51,409 bases of DNA, taken from assembly GCA_023411645.1 (NCBI GenBank), contig JAEYON010000106.1:1-51409 (forward strand), written 5' to 3'. A program made the position numbers and the translations under genes. This document shows positions 15,923 through 24,044 of this stretch, piece after piece (within the stretch, counting starts at the first letter, position 1; each line of letters begins with the position of its first letter). This DNA is from Bacillota bacterium. GTDB lineage: Bacteria > Bacillota > Clostridia > Acetivibrionales > DTU013. The notes beneath the pieces are model-generated. The model was given only the letters and a program-made list of their open reading frames with translations. It was not told where the DNA came from and did no database searches.

Positions 15923-17662
15923 GTGGAGTTTTTGCGTCTGAAAAATCGAAAAAGTAATAATAAGAATCTGTTGATAGCTGTGGGAGCACTTGCGGTTATT
16001 GCTATTATCGTTTTTGCTATCAGGTTTTTCCTTCCTGAGCCTGCTGATGCTCTCTACCTGAGGGCGGAAAAAAACAGTTATGAGAAGACAGTTAGGTGGG
16101 TGGAGGAAAGCTATACAGCTTTTAAGAAAAAACAGGAGCCATACCTGAAGGAGGCTCATCGCAGGCGGACCGAGATCACAGCACAAATCGGCCCGGACGC
16201 TGAAGCTTTTGGATCAACCGATATGGCTGTGCTTTCTGACTTAATAGGAAAAAGTAAATTGGTGTTAGATATGAGAAAGCAGCCTGTCGAGGATAATTCG
16301 CTTACGAATGTGTCCCTGTTGCTGGAAAAGGTGCCATTTATCGATGCGGAGCTCTTAACTGACCGGGATAAGCTCTACTTTTCTGTGCCGGTGCTTTTGC
16401 CCGGGAAATATTTCAGCGCAGAACTGGATCAGATAGAGGAGGTTTACGATAAGTTACCAATTCCCATTCAGCCCAAAAAACTTGTGACCGGAGCAGTAAT
16501 CTCCGAAACACTGGAGTTTAATGCGGAAGCTTTTAGAGCCTCAGCTGGAAAGCTTGGCAATGCAGCTGCAAAATATTTAACAAAGGAAACGGTGAAATAC
16601 GGCCAGGAAAAGACGTTGGTAATTTCGGGAGACTCGATTAGGGGCAAAGAAGTCCTGATTTCGCTTGATGAGGAGTCTGCAACGGCATTGCTTCATGAAC
16701 TGACCGATCTGATTGTGCAGGAGGATGTACTTCTTCAATTTACCTATGGAAATATCACGAAACTTTCATCGCTTTCAGAAGAAGCTGGTCTGTTCCGGCT
16801 GTTTGAGTATTTGGATGAGACAGGCACCGCTGTAATGAATGAGATCGAAAGGAACTTGCTTGAAAGTCTGAAGATGGATACGGATATCGAGGATTTCAGA
16901 AAAAACCTGAGGGACACCCTGAGAGGATACACAGTTAAAGACGGTCTGCAGATGACGACAATCATTGATGTTGATGGCAATATACTGGATCGTAAGCTGG
17001 TGTTGGATTTGCTGGATACAAAGGGGAACGGCGGCTTTTCGCTGGATATCTCTTCGGGCTGCAGCAATACTGTATTTGAAGATGCAAGGAACAGGTTTGC
17101 AGACATTACAGTATCAGACGCTTCAAGGATTATAGAGATGCATATCATGCCCGATTTTGAAAAAGCAGAGAAGAACAAAACAAGCGGAAATATAGCTTTC
17201 GAATATTCCATTACCCCTAATGGCGGCAACCGAACCGGAATCCGATTGGATTTGGAGCTCTCGTCCAGGCTGGATGAACTTACGTTGAAAACAAACCGAA
17301 ATATGGATTTTAGAACTGAGTTCTTTGGAGACATCGGGGAAGGCACTCTGGAGGGGGAATGGAATAATTCATCCTGGCAAAACAACAAGCTGAGATCCAG
17401 GAATAGCACCTCGGAGATACGCTTCAAGGCTGATTTGCCGTTTTTAGGGATTCATAGCTTTTCAGGCGTTTTGAATTTGGCCGGGGAGGACAGATTTGCC
17501 ATAGAGCCGTTTGCTTTACCGGCTGTTCAGCCGAGTAGTGTTATGGATCTGAATGCTGCAACACAAAATGACCTGGACATGATTGAAATGGAGATCATGG
17601 CTTCCTTCGGAGCATTCTACCTGAACAACAAGCAGATTTTTGACGCTTTTCTGGGGCAGTGA
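15923..17662 (+). CDS. Large membrane-anchored protein of unknown function in an ABC exporter operon
   Basis: 579 residues from GTG 15923; AAGGGG (15909-15914) is 8 nt upstream. A basic N-terminus (LRLKNRKSNNKN) is followed by one membrane helix at about residues 16-36, then about 540 soluble residues outside the membrane: a charged helical start (NSYEKTVRWVEESYTAFKKKQEPYLKEAHRRR), then long beta-rich alternation (KLVTGAVISETLEFNAEAF, LQMTTIIDVDGNILDRKLVLDLLDT). It has no cysteine-rich or catalytic motif that I recognise. Its placement between the exporter ATPase and the permeases suggests an accessory or ligand-sensing partner of that exporter. This is inference only. Confidence 0.75.
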   Translation: MEFLRLKNRKSNNKNLLIAVGALAVIAIIVFAIRFFLPEPADALYLRAEKNSYEKTVRWVEESYTAFKKKQEPYLKEAHRRRTEITAQIGPDAEAFGSTDMAVLSDLIGKSKLVLDMRKQPVEDNSLTNVSLLLEKVPFIDAELLTDRDKLYFSVPVLLPGKYFSAELDQIEEVYDKLPIPIQPKKLVTGAVISETLEFNAEAFRASAGKLGNAAAKYLTKETVKYGQEKTLVISGDSIRGKEVLISLDEESATALLHELTDLIVQEDVLLQFTYGNITKLSSLSEEAGLFRLFEYLDETGTAVMNEIERNLLESLKMDTDIEDFRKNLRDTLRGYTVKDGLQMTTIIDVDGNILDRKLVLDLLDTKGNGGFSLDISSGCSNTVFEDARNRFADITVSDASRIIEMHIMPDFEKAEKNKTSGNIAFEYSITPNGGNRTGIRLDLELSSRLDELTLKTNRNMDFRTEFFGDIGEGTLEGEWNNSSWQNNKLRSRNSTSEIRFKADLPFLGIHSFSGVLNLAGEDRFAIEPFALPAVQPSSVMDLNAATQNDLDMIEMEIMASFGAFYLNNKQIFDAFLGQ

Positions 17663-17721
17663 TGATGACCGGGCATGATTGATGTCCCGGTGGAAATGGT
17701 ACAGGAGGCATAACTTATAGT

Positions 17722-18930
17722 ATGACTTCATTTCTAACACTGATGAAAAATGATGTAAGACTATTTCTGAAGGACTGGAAAGCCTGCTTGTTGCTGCTTG
17801 CGGCACCGCTGCTTTTCATTTCTTTTTTTACCTATGCCTTGTCGCCCTATCTTGACAAGAGTAGCTTTATTGAGCCGTTTCCGATAGCTTTGGTAGATTT
17901 GGAGAATACCACGCAGACCAGAATGCTGGAGAATCAACTAAAGGAAATCAGCCTGTTCAGTGAGATCAGACGACTGAGTGAGGATGAGGCCATGCAGCAG
18001 CTCTCTGATCAGACAGTGGGCGGAGTTATCATCATCCCTGTTGATTTTACTAACAGCGTGGCTGTCGGCGAGAACAGACCCGTGACCGTTGTGGGCAATA
18101 GTGCCAAGCCATTGCAGGCCTATGTCGTAAAAAACATTATACAAAGCGCGGCGAACCTGGTATCAGCGGCACAGAGCGCCATCATCACCATTTACAATTA
18201 TGATTATAAAGCAGGACTTTCCGGAGCGGAGCTGGATGCCCGATACAACAATGCTATAATGGAATACTTCATGGAGGCCCTCGCGAGAAATGAGGTTTTC
18301 ACTACGGTGGACAGGCAGTCCGGCTATGATTTGTCGCCGGTGGAATATTTTACAGCGGCGCTGATCGTTGTTTTCCTAATGTTCGCCGGAATGCCGGGTA
18401 TGAAAATGCTGGTGACGGAAAGAAGTGAAGGTATCACCAGAAGGCTGTCCGCCGCACCGGTGGGAATGTGGAAGGTCATACTGTCAAAGCTGCTTGTGTC
18501 CGTTCTGCTGCTAATACTGCAGTTTGGACTCATCATTGCAGTTACGTCAAAAGTGTTCAACAACTACTGGGGAGCTCCAATTAAGAATATATTGATTCTA
18601 TTTGGCGGGATTATTCTTGCAGTCAGCGCCTGGTCGCTATTTGTGGCGGTTATTTCTTCATCGCCTGCCTCTGCTGATATTATCGGGAATCTTGGTATCC
18701 TTCTGATGGCTGTGGTTGGAGGCAGCATTTATCCGCTTTCATCAATGCCGGCCTTTATCAGGAATCTCAGCAGGCTGACGATCAATCGGTGGGCAATGGA
18801 TGGATTCATGGTGCTGTTTTCCGGAAATGATGCAATGGGTACCGGCCTTTACGCTATTGTACTTGCAGCGATGGGATGTGTCTTTTTGGCCGCATCTGTG
18901 CTGATAATGAAATCTATGAGAAGGGGGTAA
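17722..18930 (+). CDS. ABC-2 type transporter permease, first subunit
   Basis: 402 residues. The N-terminal membrane helix (about 20-40) is followed by a large external loop (about 45-205), then about five more helices (VVFLMFAGMPGMKMLVTERSEGITRRLSAAPVGMWKVILSKLL is the typical ABC-2 coupling region), ending with a short basic tail. It matches the ABC2_membrane_3 architecture. It probably forms a heterodimer with the next gene and is powered by the ATPase at 15003. The RBS before ATG 17722 is weak: ACAGGAGG lies at about 17702-17709, 12 nt away. Confidence 0.9.
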   Translation: MTSFLTLMKNDVRLFLKDWKACLLLLAAPLLFISFFTYALSPYLDKSSFIEPFPIALVDLENTTQTRMLENQLKEISLFSEIRRLSEDEAMQQLSDQTVGGVIIIPVDFTNSVAVGENRPVTVVGNSAKPLQAYVVKNIIQSAANLVSAAQSAIITIYNYDYKAGLSGAELDARYNNAIMEYFMEALARNEVFTTVDRQSGYDLSPVEYFTAALIVVFLMFAGMPGMKMLVTERSEGITRRLSAAPVGMWKVILSKLLVSVLLLILQFGLIIAVTSKVFNNYWGAPIKNILILFGGIILAVSAWSLFVAVISSSPASADIIGNLGILLMAVVGGSIYPLSSMPAFIRNLSRLTINRWAMDGFMVLFSGNDAMGTGLYAIVLAAMGCVFLAASVLIMKSMRRG

Positions 18931-18935
18931 GTCGT

Positions 18936-20153
18936 ATTAAACTGATTTCTACAGCCTTTTATAAATTGAAAATGATGTTGGGCGATAAGCTCCTTTTTTC
19001 GGCAATGATACTGATTCCGTTAATGATTACGATCGCTGCCGGATACTCGTTCCGGTATGAAAAGCTGGATATAATACCGGTTGCAATGGTTGATGAAGAT
19101 GAGTCAGAGTATTCGAAGCTGTTGTTGGAGAGGCTTACCGGCAAGGAAGGACTTGCGTTGATTATGGCTGACCGGCAAACTGCGGCAGCCTTACTGGAAG
19201 ACAGTGAGGCGGAGCAGGTCCTTATCGTTAAAAAGGGCTTTGAAGAAGCCGTCCGCAAAGGCGTGAGCGACGGACTGATTGAGCTTGTCAATTCTGCATC
19301 TTCCTATTCCGTCGGGTACACCTCGGAGGTTGTCGCGGGTGAGGTCATCCGGATTGTTACTGCAAATATGGCTGCCAACAATGTGACTAAACAGTATGAG
19401 GAGCTTGGGATTTCGAAGGGAAGCGATTTTTGGGATGAGGTTTATGCTTATGCTGATAATCTTTGGGAACCGGAGCCGCTGATGACAATCGAATACAAGG
19501 AATTGAAGGCAGGGGTGGTGGAGCAGGCATCGCAGACTACTCTTCCCGCAGCTTCTGCGTCGTCGGTGGGGCTGATTGTCGCGTTTATCAGTTTTTACAT
19601 GTTGTTTGCAGGAGGATGGTTGATTGAGGAGAGAGTAAATGGGACGATCAAGAGGCTTGGTGTTGGAGTCGGAGCTATTGCTCTGTCGTTTCAGGGGAGT
19701 ATACTGGCCCTGTTCGCCGCCGGAATTCTGCAGATAGCCATGTTTACAGCAGTTCTAAGATTGTTTTTCGGTATTTCGTTATTCACAGGTCCGCTGTCAT
19801 GGCTGGTATTGGTTGCTTATCTATTAGCCGTGATTGCTATCAGCATGTTTCTGTCATCAGTGCTGAAGACCCAGGCACAGCTGCAGGTGGCGTCACCGGT
19901 ATTGGCATTGTTGACCGGTTTTGTTGGCGGATGCTTTTGGAATTATGTGGATATGCCTCAGGGAGTACAGGTTCTATCCTTGTTCACACCTCAGGGATGG
20001 GCGCTAATAGCGCTCAACAGGCTGTTGACAGAACCGGCCGCCTTTTCTTACTCAGTGAGATCACTGCTGGTATTATTTACGATATCGTTGATTTTACTGC
20101 CGATAAGCTATATGATTATTAATATACAGCTAAGACAAGGACGGGGCATATAA
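18936..20153 (+). CDS. ABC-2 type transporter permease, second subunit (apparent ATT start)
   Basis: 405 residues if begun at ATT 18936. The topology is the same as in its partner: one N-terminal helix (KLLFSAMILIPLMITIAAGY), a large external loop, then about five helices (SASSVGLIVAFISFYMLFAGGWLIEERVNGTIKRLGVG). The start is uncertain. The only ATG before the first helix that clears it is 18876, 55 bp inside the previous gene with no RBS. A strong AGAAGGGGG (18919-18927) lies 8 nt before an ATT codon at 18936, just where a protein beginning (M)KLISTAFYKLK would be expected. TTG 18966 and ATG 18972 are alternatives without an RBS. Confidence 0.85.
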   Translation: MKLISTAFYKLKMMLGDKLLFSAMILIPLMITIAAGYSFRYEKLDIIPVAMVDEDESEYSKLLLERLTGKEGLALIMADRQTAAALLEDSEAEQVLIVKKGFEEAVRKGVSDGLIELVNSASSYSVGYTSEVVAGEVIRIVTANMAANNVTKQYEELGISKGSDFWDEVYAYADNLWEPEPLMTIEYKELKAGVVEQASQTTLPAASASSVGLIVAFISFYMLFAGGWLIEERVNGTIKRLGVGVGAIALSFQGSILALFAAGILQIAMFTAVLRLFFGISLFTGPLSWLVLVAYLLAVIAISMFLSSVLKTQAQLQVASPVLALLTGFVGGCFWNYVDMPQGVQVLSLFTPQGWALIALNRLLTEPAAFSYSVRSLLVLFTISLILLPISYMIINIQLRQGRGI

Positions 20154-20169
20154 ACATAAGGAGACGACG

Positions 20170-20892
20170 ATGAAGAGATTCTTGGATATATTCATTGACA
20201 TAGTTGCTTTTCCGGTACGTTTTTTTGAAAAGCTGACAGATAAAAAAATCACTCTGGTATTGGGTATTATATTGGTGGGTACTATTGATCTGTTATTACC
20301 GGATGTTACAAATACTTTCAAGCTGATCTTCTCCGACAGATCTGCCGGCGATATCAGGTTCAACGCAGTGATGACCGTGGTTGTCATTCTGGCACTTGGC
20401 ATCATTGACGTCATTTTTGTTGGAGTTCCGCTTTTTGATATTTTTAAATATCTGAAGAAAAAGGAAACCACAATGGCAGTGAACTTGAGTGATCAGATTA
20501 ATGCGAGCGGTTATAATGACGGAGAGGAGAATCCGCTGCAGCGACTAAAACGTACAGGTAATACTGAGCACACGGCTTCCTACGTAAAGGTCATGAAGGT
20601 TTATATCATGTCCCATTTTTTAATTGTTCCTGTTTCTACGATTCTTTATTATACATTAACACGTAACATAACCGCCGATAGCACTCCGTTGCTGATAAAT
20701 ATTTACATGGTAATATCTATGGGAATATCTCTGTGGTCCGCCGGGGTCATTTCCAAAGGCATTAATGTGTTGTTTCGCTTCAATATCCTGTTCAGGCGGC
20801 TGACATTTATCATAGTATTTATATGGAATTTCATTTTTAGTTCTGTATTAAGCTTGCAAATTATAAATTGGATGCTCATGTTGTTCAGGTAA
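20170..20892 (+). CDS. Polytopic membrane protein of unknown function
   Basis: 240 residues with five or six predicted membrane segments (ITLVLGIILVGTIDLLLP, AVMTVVVILALGIIDVIFVGVPLF, SHFLIVPVSTILYYTL, IYMVISMGISLWSAGV, LTFIIVFIWNFIFSSVLSL). A hydrophilic loop at about residues 95-140 carries charged and polar residues (NDGEENPLQRLKRTGNTEHT). The overall shape recalls Yip1-like proteins, but I see no diagnostic motif. It begins 16 bp after the second permease behind AAGGAGACGACG, so it belongs to the exporter operon. Confidence 0.75.
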   Translation: MKRFLDIFIDIVAFPVRFFEKLTDKKITLVLGIILVGTIDLLLPDVTNTFKLIFSDRSAGDIRFNAVMTVVVILALGIIDVIFVGVPLFDIFKYLKKKETTMAVNLSDQINASGYNDGEENPLQRLKRTGNTEHTASYVKVMKVYIMSHFLIVPVSTILYYTLTRNITADSTPLLINIYMVISMGISLWSAGVISKGINVLFRFNILFRRLTFIIVFIWNFIFSSVLSLQIINWMLMLFR

Positions 20893-20915
20893 TTTTTATT
20901 CCCGATCAATGACAG

Positions 20916-20944
20916 TTGTAAAAAGACAGGATATAAACTATAAT
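20916..20944 (+). promoter_or_regulatory. Promoter of tRNA-Arg
   Basis: TTGTAA (20916-20921) and a perfect TATAAT (20939-20944), spacing 17 bp, ending 17 bp before the tRNA 5' end. Confidence 0.75.
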
Positions 20945-20961
20945 ATTCAGTAGTGTAATAA

Positions 20962-21036
20962 GTCCCGGTGGCCTAATGGATAAGGTAATGGATTCCGGTT
21001 CCATTGATGCGGGTTCGATTCCTGTCCGGGACGCCA
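20962..21036 (+). tRNA. tRNA-Arg (anticodon CCG), CCA encoded
   Basis: 75 nt. The acceptor stem GTCCCGG (20962-20968) pairs with CCGGGAC (21026-21032), followed by discriminator G and encoded CCA (21034-21036). The anticodon stem ATGGA/TCCAT encloses the loop TTCCGGT, giving anticodon CCG, which reads the Arg codon CGG. The D-loop contains GG and the T-loop is TTCGATT. The T-stem includes two G-T wobble pairs. The T-arm and acceptor 3' half are duplicated 197 bp downstream. Confidence 0.93.
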
Positions 21037-21101
21037 GAAAAGACCACGACAAATGTCGTGGTCTTTTAAATTTGCCAATACAGGAATCGAACCCGAGAGG
21101 G
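21015..21101 (+). repeat. 87-bp direct repeat, copy 1 (tRNA-Arg 3' half plus hairpin)
   Basis: This segment runs from the tRNA T-loop through a 14-bp hairpin to CGAGAGGG. It recurs at 21212-21298 with one mismatch (A at 21078, C at 21275). It contains two nested palindromes: GGGTTCGATTCCTGT (21011-21025) against ACAGGAATCGAACCC (21080-21094), enclosing the hairpin at 21038-21067. The outer arms use the tRNA T-arm itself. Confidence 0.85.
21038..21067 (+). terminator. Terminator hairpin after tRNA-Arg
   Basis: A perfect 14-bp stem, AAAAGACCACGACA and TGTCGTGGTCTTTT, with an AA loop. The T-run forms the end of the right arm. Since the left arm begins with the complementary A-run, it can work in both directions. 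Confidence 0.8.
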
Positions 21102-21211
21102 CGCAGTACAAGAGAAAATGCAAGGCATTTTTAGACAAGGCGCGCGAGGATGACTGGGGAGCACACCATCCGAGCGGGAAGGGCGATAGAGCAAGAGGCA
21201 TAAGTCGCCCG

Positions 21212-21298
21212 TCGATTCCTGTCCGGGACGCCAGAAAAGACCACGACAAATGTCGTGGTCTTTTAAATTTGCCACTACAGGAATCGAACCCGAGAGGG
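21212..21298 (+). repeat. 87-bp direct repeat, copy 2 (tRNA tail fragment)
   Basis: Copy of 21015-21101 shifted by 197 bp. It includes the tRNA T-loop, acceptor 3' strand, CCA and the terminator hairpin (second hairpin 21235-21264), but no tRNA 5' half, so it is not a functional tRNA. The 110-bp spacer between the copies (21102-21211) has no credible gene. Confidence 0.85.
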
Positions 21299-21462
21299 AA
21301 CACAGTTTATGCGGAAGATTGCTTTTGCTCCAAGATATTTGGGATACAGCCCCAATTTGTCAGTGCACTGCTCATTAATTCAATTGTGGTAGTGCTTTTT
21401 CTAGTTAATTGCTAATATCTAACTGAATAGAAGCATATTAATAAAAAATTACACCACAACAC

Positions 21463-21491
21463 TTGTAAATCTGAGCACCGTATTGTATAGT
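21463..21491 (+). promoter_or_regulatory. Promoter of the nuclease-like gene, giving a leaderless transcript
   Basis: TTGTAA (21463-21468) and TATAGT (21486-21491), spacing 17 bp. The -10 box ends 6 bp before ATG 21498, so transcription is expected to begin at or next to the start codon. Confidence 0.55.
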
Positions 21492-21497
21492 ACATAT

Positions 21498-22379
21498 ATG
21501 GAAAAATATGTAAGTCATGTGTCTGCTGCCAAAATGTGGGATATCCCCTGTTTTGAAGCCGTCTTCGGTAGAACCGAACAAGCAGATTCGGTTGATATAA
21601 CGGTTACAGAGCGTAAAGCGAGATATCGCACAAAAAATAAAAAAATCCATTCGAGCGAACTTGTGCTTCCGGTTGGAGCGATTAGGCTTCATAAGGGCAA
21701 AATGGTCGCGTCTCCTGAATTGCTCTTTCTTGAGCTTGCAAGCAAATTAAGCATCCACAGACTCATCCTTCTGGGGCTGCAGCTGTGCTCGCATCCGCCG
21801 GGAAACCCATTCGAAGCGATCACGTCAAAGCAAAAACTCAACATATTTCTTGAAAAAACTCCGGGGCATATTGGACACCGAAAAGCCTTGCGAGCAGCGA
21901 AATATACGGAAAATGGCTCCGCATCAATTATGGAATCGCTAGCTTATATGATTCTGACATTGCCTCACTCTCTGGGAGGATACGGACTTAACGACGCAGT
22001 TTTTAATTATGAGGTAATTGTTAAAAGCAAAGCGAGTATGAGTCTTGGAGAAGTTCGCTGCTATACGGATCTGTACTACAAACATGCGAAGTTGGCAGTC
22101 GAATATGAGAGCTTCGCCTTTCACAGCAGTCCCTCAAAACTGGGTAAAGATGCGCTGCGCTCGTCCTTACTTGAAAGGCAGGGTGTAAAAGTGATGCATT
22201 TGAGTACCATACAGCTATATGACAGGGATGCCTGCAGAGTTTTTGCGTTTAATCTGGCAGCCCGTCTCGGAAAACGTATGCAAATACGTGCAAAGAGCTT
22301 TGATGAGAAGCACGCGCTCCTCCGGGCATTATTGCCGGTCGGAAAACCTGTCACCGAACTCAATGGCGGGGAACTATAG
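21498..22379 (+). CDS. Putative PD-(D/E)XK (DUF559/AbiEi-C-like) nuclease-fold protein
   Basis: 293 residues from ATG 21498 (TTG 21483 overlaps the -10 box). The C-terminal third has the pattern CYTDLYYKHAKLAVEYES followed by FHSSPSKLGKDALRSSLLERQGVKVMHLSTIQLYD. This is the usual layout of DUF559 and the AbiEi C-terminal fold: Asp near residue 190, E-x-E near 202-204, a downstream His, a D..R pair and a closing strand. The N-terminal part (about 1-150) has no helix-turn-helix that I can place. No cognate AbiEii-like toxin lies beside it, so an antitoxin role is not supported; a solitary phage-defence or DNA-processing protein is possible. No SD sequence is visible. Flanked by a tRNA-tail duplication and a decayed gene, a typical accessory location. 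Confidence 0.6.
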   Translation: MEKYVSHVSAAKMWDIPCFEAVFGRTEQADSVDITVTERKARYRTKNKKIHSSELVLPVGAIRLHKGKMVASPELLFLELASKLSIHRLILLGLQLCSHPPGNPFEAITSKQKLNIFLEKTPGHIGHRKALRAAKYTENGSASIMESLAYMILTLPHSLGGYGLNDAVFNYEVIVKSKASMSLGEVRCYTDLYYKHAKLAVEYESFAFHSSPSKLGKDALRSSLLERQGVKVMHLSTIQLYDRDACRVFAFNLAARLGKRMQIRAKSFDEKHALLRALLPVGKPVTELNGGEL

Positions 22380-22585
22380 TTAGAAAACTCCATGTACCAG
22401 GGACAGGGCTACGTTTTGGCAGCCAGAGCAGTAAGGATGGATATTAAAGAATATCCTAGAGGGAAATTATGATTGAAAGCAAAGTGCCGTTATGATAGCA
22501 TGATGGTACTTTACTTTATATTGCAGGTTGGTACGGAAGTGTGTACAATAAATTGTCTATATACTGCACGATTGGAGAAAACTAA
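22380..22585. other. Intergenic, no gene seen
   Basis: No credible frame is present. A short ATG frame at 22470 (MIESKVPL then stop) could be a decayed N-terminus of the acetyltransferase remnant that follows. No hairpin or promoter stands out. Confidence 0.3.
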
Positions 22586-22955
22586 ACGAATGAAATAGAC
22601 TTGGTAGATGCCCTAAATCGTGAAATTCATTCCATTATTTTTTTCGCAATCCGGAAAGAAGATAAAAAACTGATAGGTACAATCAATGTTAGATATCCTT
22701 ATCTGGGATATGTACAGATACATGGGCATATCGGATATGGTATACGACCAAGTGAGCATAGAAAAGGATATGCAACAATGATTCTAAAACTTGCTCTTGA
22801 GCATTGCAAAAATTGGATTAGAAAAAGTACTTTTAACTTGCGATAAATCAAATCTTGCTTCTGCAAAAACGATAATGAAGTGTTCAGGTGTTTTTGAAAA
22901 CGAGGAAAAGCAAAATGACGTAGATTTTTTACAAAGATATTGGATTAAACTTTAA
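22586..22955 (+). pseudogene. GNAT acetyltransferase remnant with a frameshift
   Basis: The first part (to about 22812) encodes EIHSIIFFAIRKEDKKLIGTINVRYPYLGYVQIHGHIGYGIRPSEHRKGYATMILKLALEHCK, a clear GNAT core with the acetyl-CoA loop RPSEHRKGYAT. The reading then shifts: the correct continuation GLEKVLLTCDKSNLASAKTIMKCSG lies in the next frame and runs to TAA 22953-22955. One missing A in the run at 22808-22812 would restore it. The N-terminal ~60 residues are absent, and only a TTG (22601) is available as a start. Most likely a decayed gene. A sequencing error in the A-run would explain the frameshift but not the missing N-terminus. Confidence 0.75.
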
Positions 22956-23045
22956 CATGAAGCGTTTGAGCGGGCAAAAAGGCTGGAAGCATTAAGACTC
23001 AAGCTGCCCGAATGATGAAGAGAATTTCGGAGGCTGTTGATTTGT

Positions 23046-23996
23046 ATGAAAATAGGCCCAATCAATCTTGAAAACAATATATTTCTTGCGCCCATGGCAG
23101 GCGTGACCGACCTGCCCTTTAGAGTGCTCTGCAAAGAACAGGGCTGTGGACTGACCTGCACAGAAATGATCAGTGCAAAGGGAATGTATTATAAAGACGA
23201 GAAGAGCTGGAAGCTGGCACAGCTCAGCGGCTCGGAGCTGCCTGCCGCTATACAGATCTTTGGCTCAGAGCCTGACATTCTGGCCTATGCGGCAGAAAAG
23301 CTGAATGACACAGAGGCGGCGATTCTGGATATCAATATGGGCTGCCCCACTCCCAAGATCACTAAAAATGGTGAGGGCAGTGCGCTGATGCTGAAGCCGG
23401 AGCTGTCGGCCGAGCTGATCAGGGCAGTTGTCGCTGTGTCGAAAAAGCCTGTTACTGTCAAGATTCGCAAGGGCTGGGATGATGAGCATGCCAATGCGGT
23501 GGAATTTGCGCTCATGGCCGAAAAAAGCGGGGCTGCCGCGATTGCCGTGCATGGCAGGACGAGAGAACAGTTTTACAGCGGAAAGGCAGACTGGAATATT
23601 ATTAGAAAGGTTAAGGAGGCCGTAACCATCCCTGTGATCGGAAACGGCGATATCTATAAGCCGGAGGATGCGGTCCGTATGATGAATGAAACCGGCTGCG
23701 ATGCAGTGATGGTGGGCAGGGGAGCACAGGGTAATCCATGGTTGTTCCGAAGCATCAGCCACTACATTAGCACAGGTGAGGTACTGGCGAATCCGGACAT
23801 GGAAGAAAGAAAGTTGATGATGCTACGCCACCTTGAGATGCTGGTGGAGCTAAAAGGTGAGTACACCGGTGTAAGGGAAATGCGCAAGCATATTTCCTGG
23901 TATGTAAAAGGCGGCAAAAACTCATCACAGTTCAAAGATAAGGTGTTTAGGGCTGCGTCGTATGAGGAGATGGCGGAGCTGGTACAGGGGTTATAA
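23046..23996 (+). CDS. dusB: tRNA-dihydrouridine synthase B
   Basis: 316 residues from ATG 23046. GGAGG is 12 nt upstream; TTG 23037 would be only 3 nt away. FMN-dependent TIM barrel: APMAGVTDLPFR (16-26), the active-site Cys100 in INMGCPTPKITKNGEGSALM, VKIRKGWDD, VHGRTREQFYSGKADW, IGNGDIY and VMVGRGAQGNPW. It reduces specific uridines in the tRNA D-loop using NADPH. The C-terminal helical domain (MRKHISWYVKGGKNSSQFKDKVF) binds tRNA. It appears to be a single-gene unit ended by the large hairpin at 24045. Confidence 0.95.
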   Translation: MKIGPINLENNIFLAPMAGVTDLPFRVLCKEQGCGLTCTEMISAKGMYYKDEKSWKLAQLSGSELPAAIQIFGSEPDILAYAAEKLNDTEAAILDINMGCPTPKITKNGEGSALMLKPELSAELIRAVVAVSKKPVTVKIRKGWDDEHANAVEFALMAEKSGAAAIAVHGRTREQFYSGKADWNIIRKVKEAVTIPVIGNGDIYKPEDAVRMMNETGCDAVMVGRGAQGNPWLFRSISHYISTGEVLANPDMEERKLMMLRHLEMLVELKGEYTGVREMRKHISWYVKGGKNSSQFKDKVFRAASYEEMAELVQGL

Positions 23997-24007
23997 GCTG
24001 TTATTCG

Positions 24008-24043
24008 GGTATCGGCAGTGTGTTTGTTGAGTTTGCCGATACC
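24008..24043 (+). repeat. Hairpin downstream of dusB
   Basis: GGTATCGGCA (24008-24017) pairs with TGCCGATACC (24034-24043), a perfect 10-bp stem with a 16-nt loop. Confidence 0.5.
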
Positions 24044-24044
24044 T

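Noticed and set aside
16744..17427. 227-codon minus-strand frame within the 579-residue gene
   Set aside because: Serine-rich composition typical of antisense reading, no RBS, no domain.
21053..21415. Open frame spanning the duplicated tRNA tail
   Set aside because: It reads through two hairpins and tRNA-derived repeats; its length is due to the repeat itself, and it has no RBS.
21498..22379. AbiEi antitoxin of a type IV toxin-antitoxin pair
   Set aside because: No AbiEii nucleotidyltransferase-like partner is adjacent and the N-terminal wing-helix could not be found.
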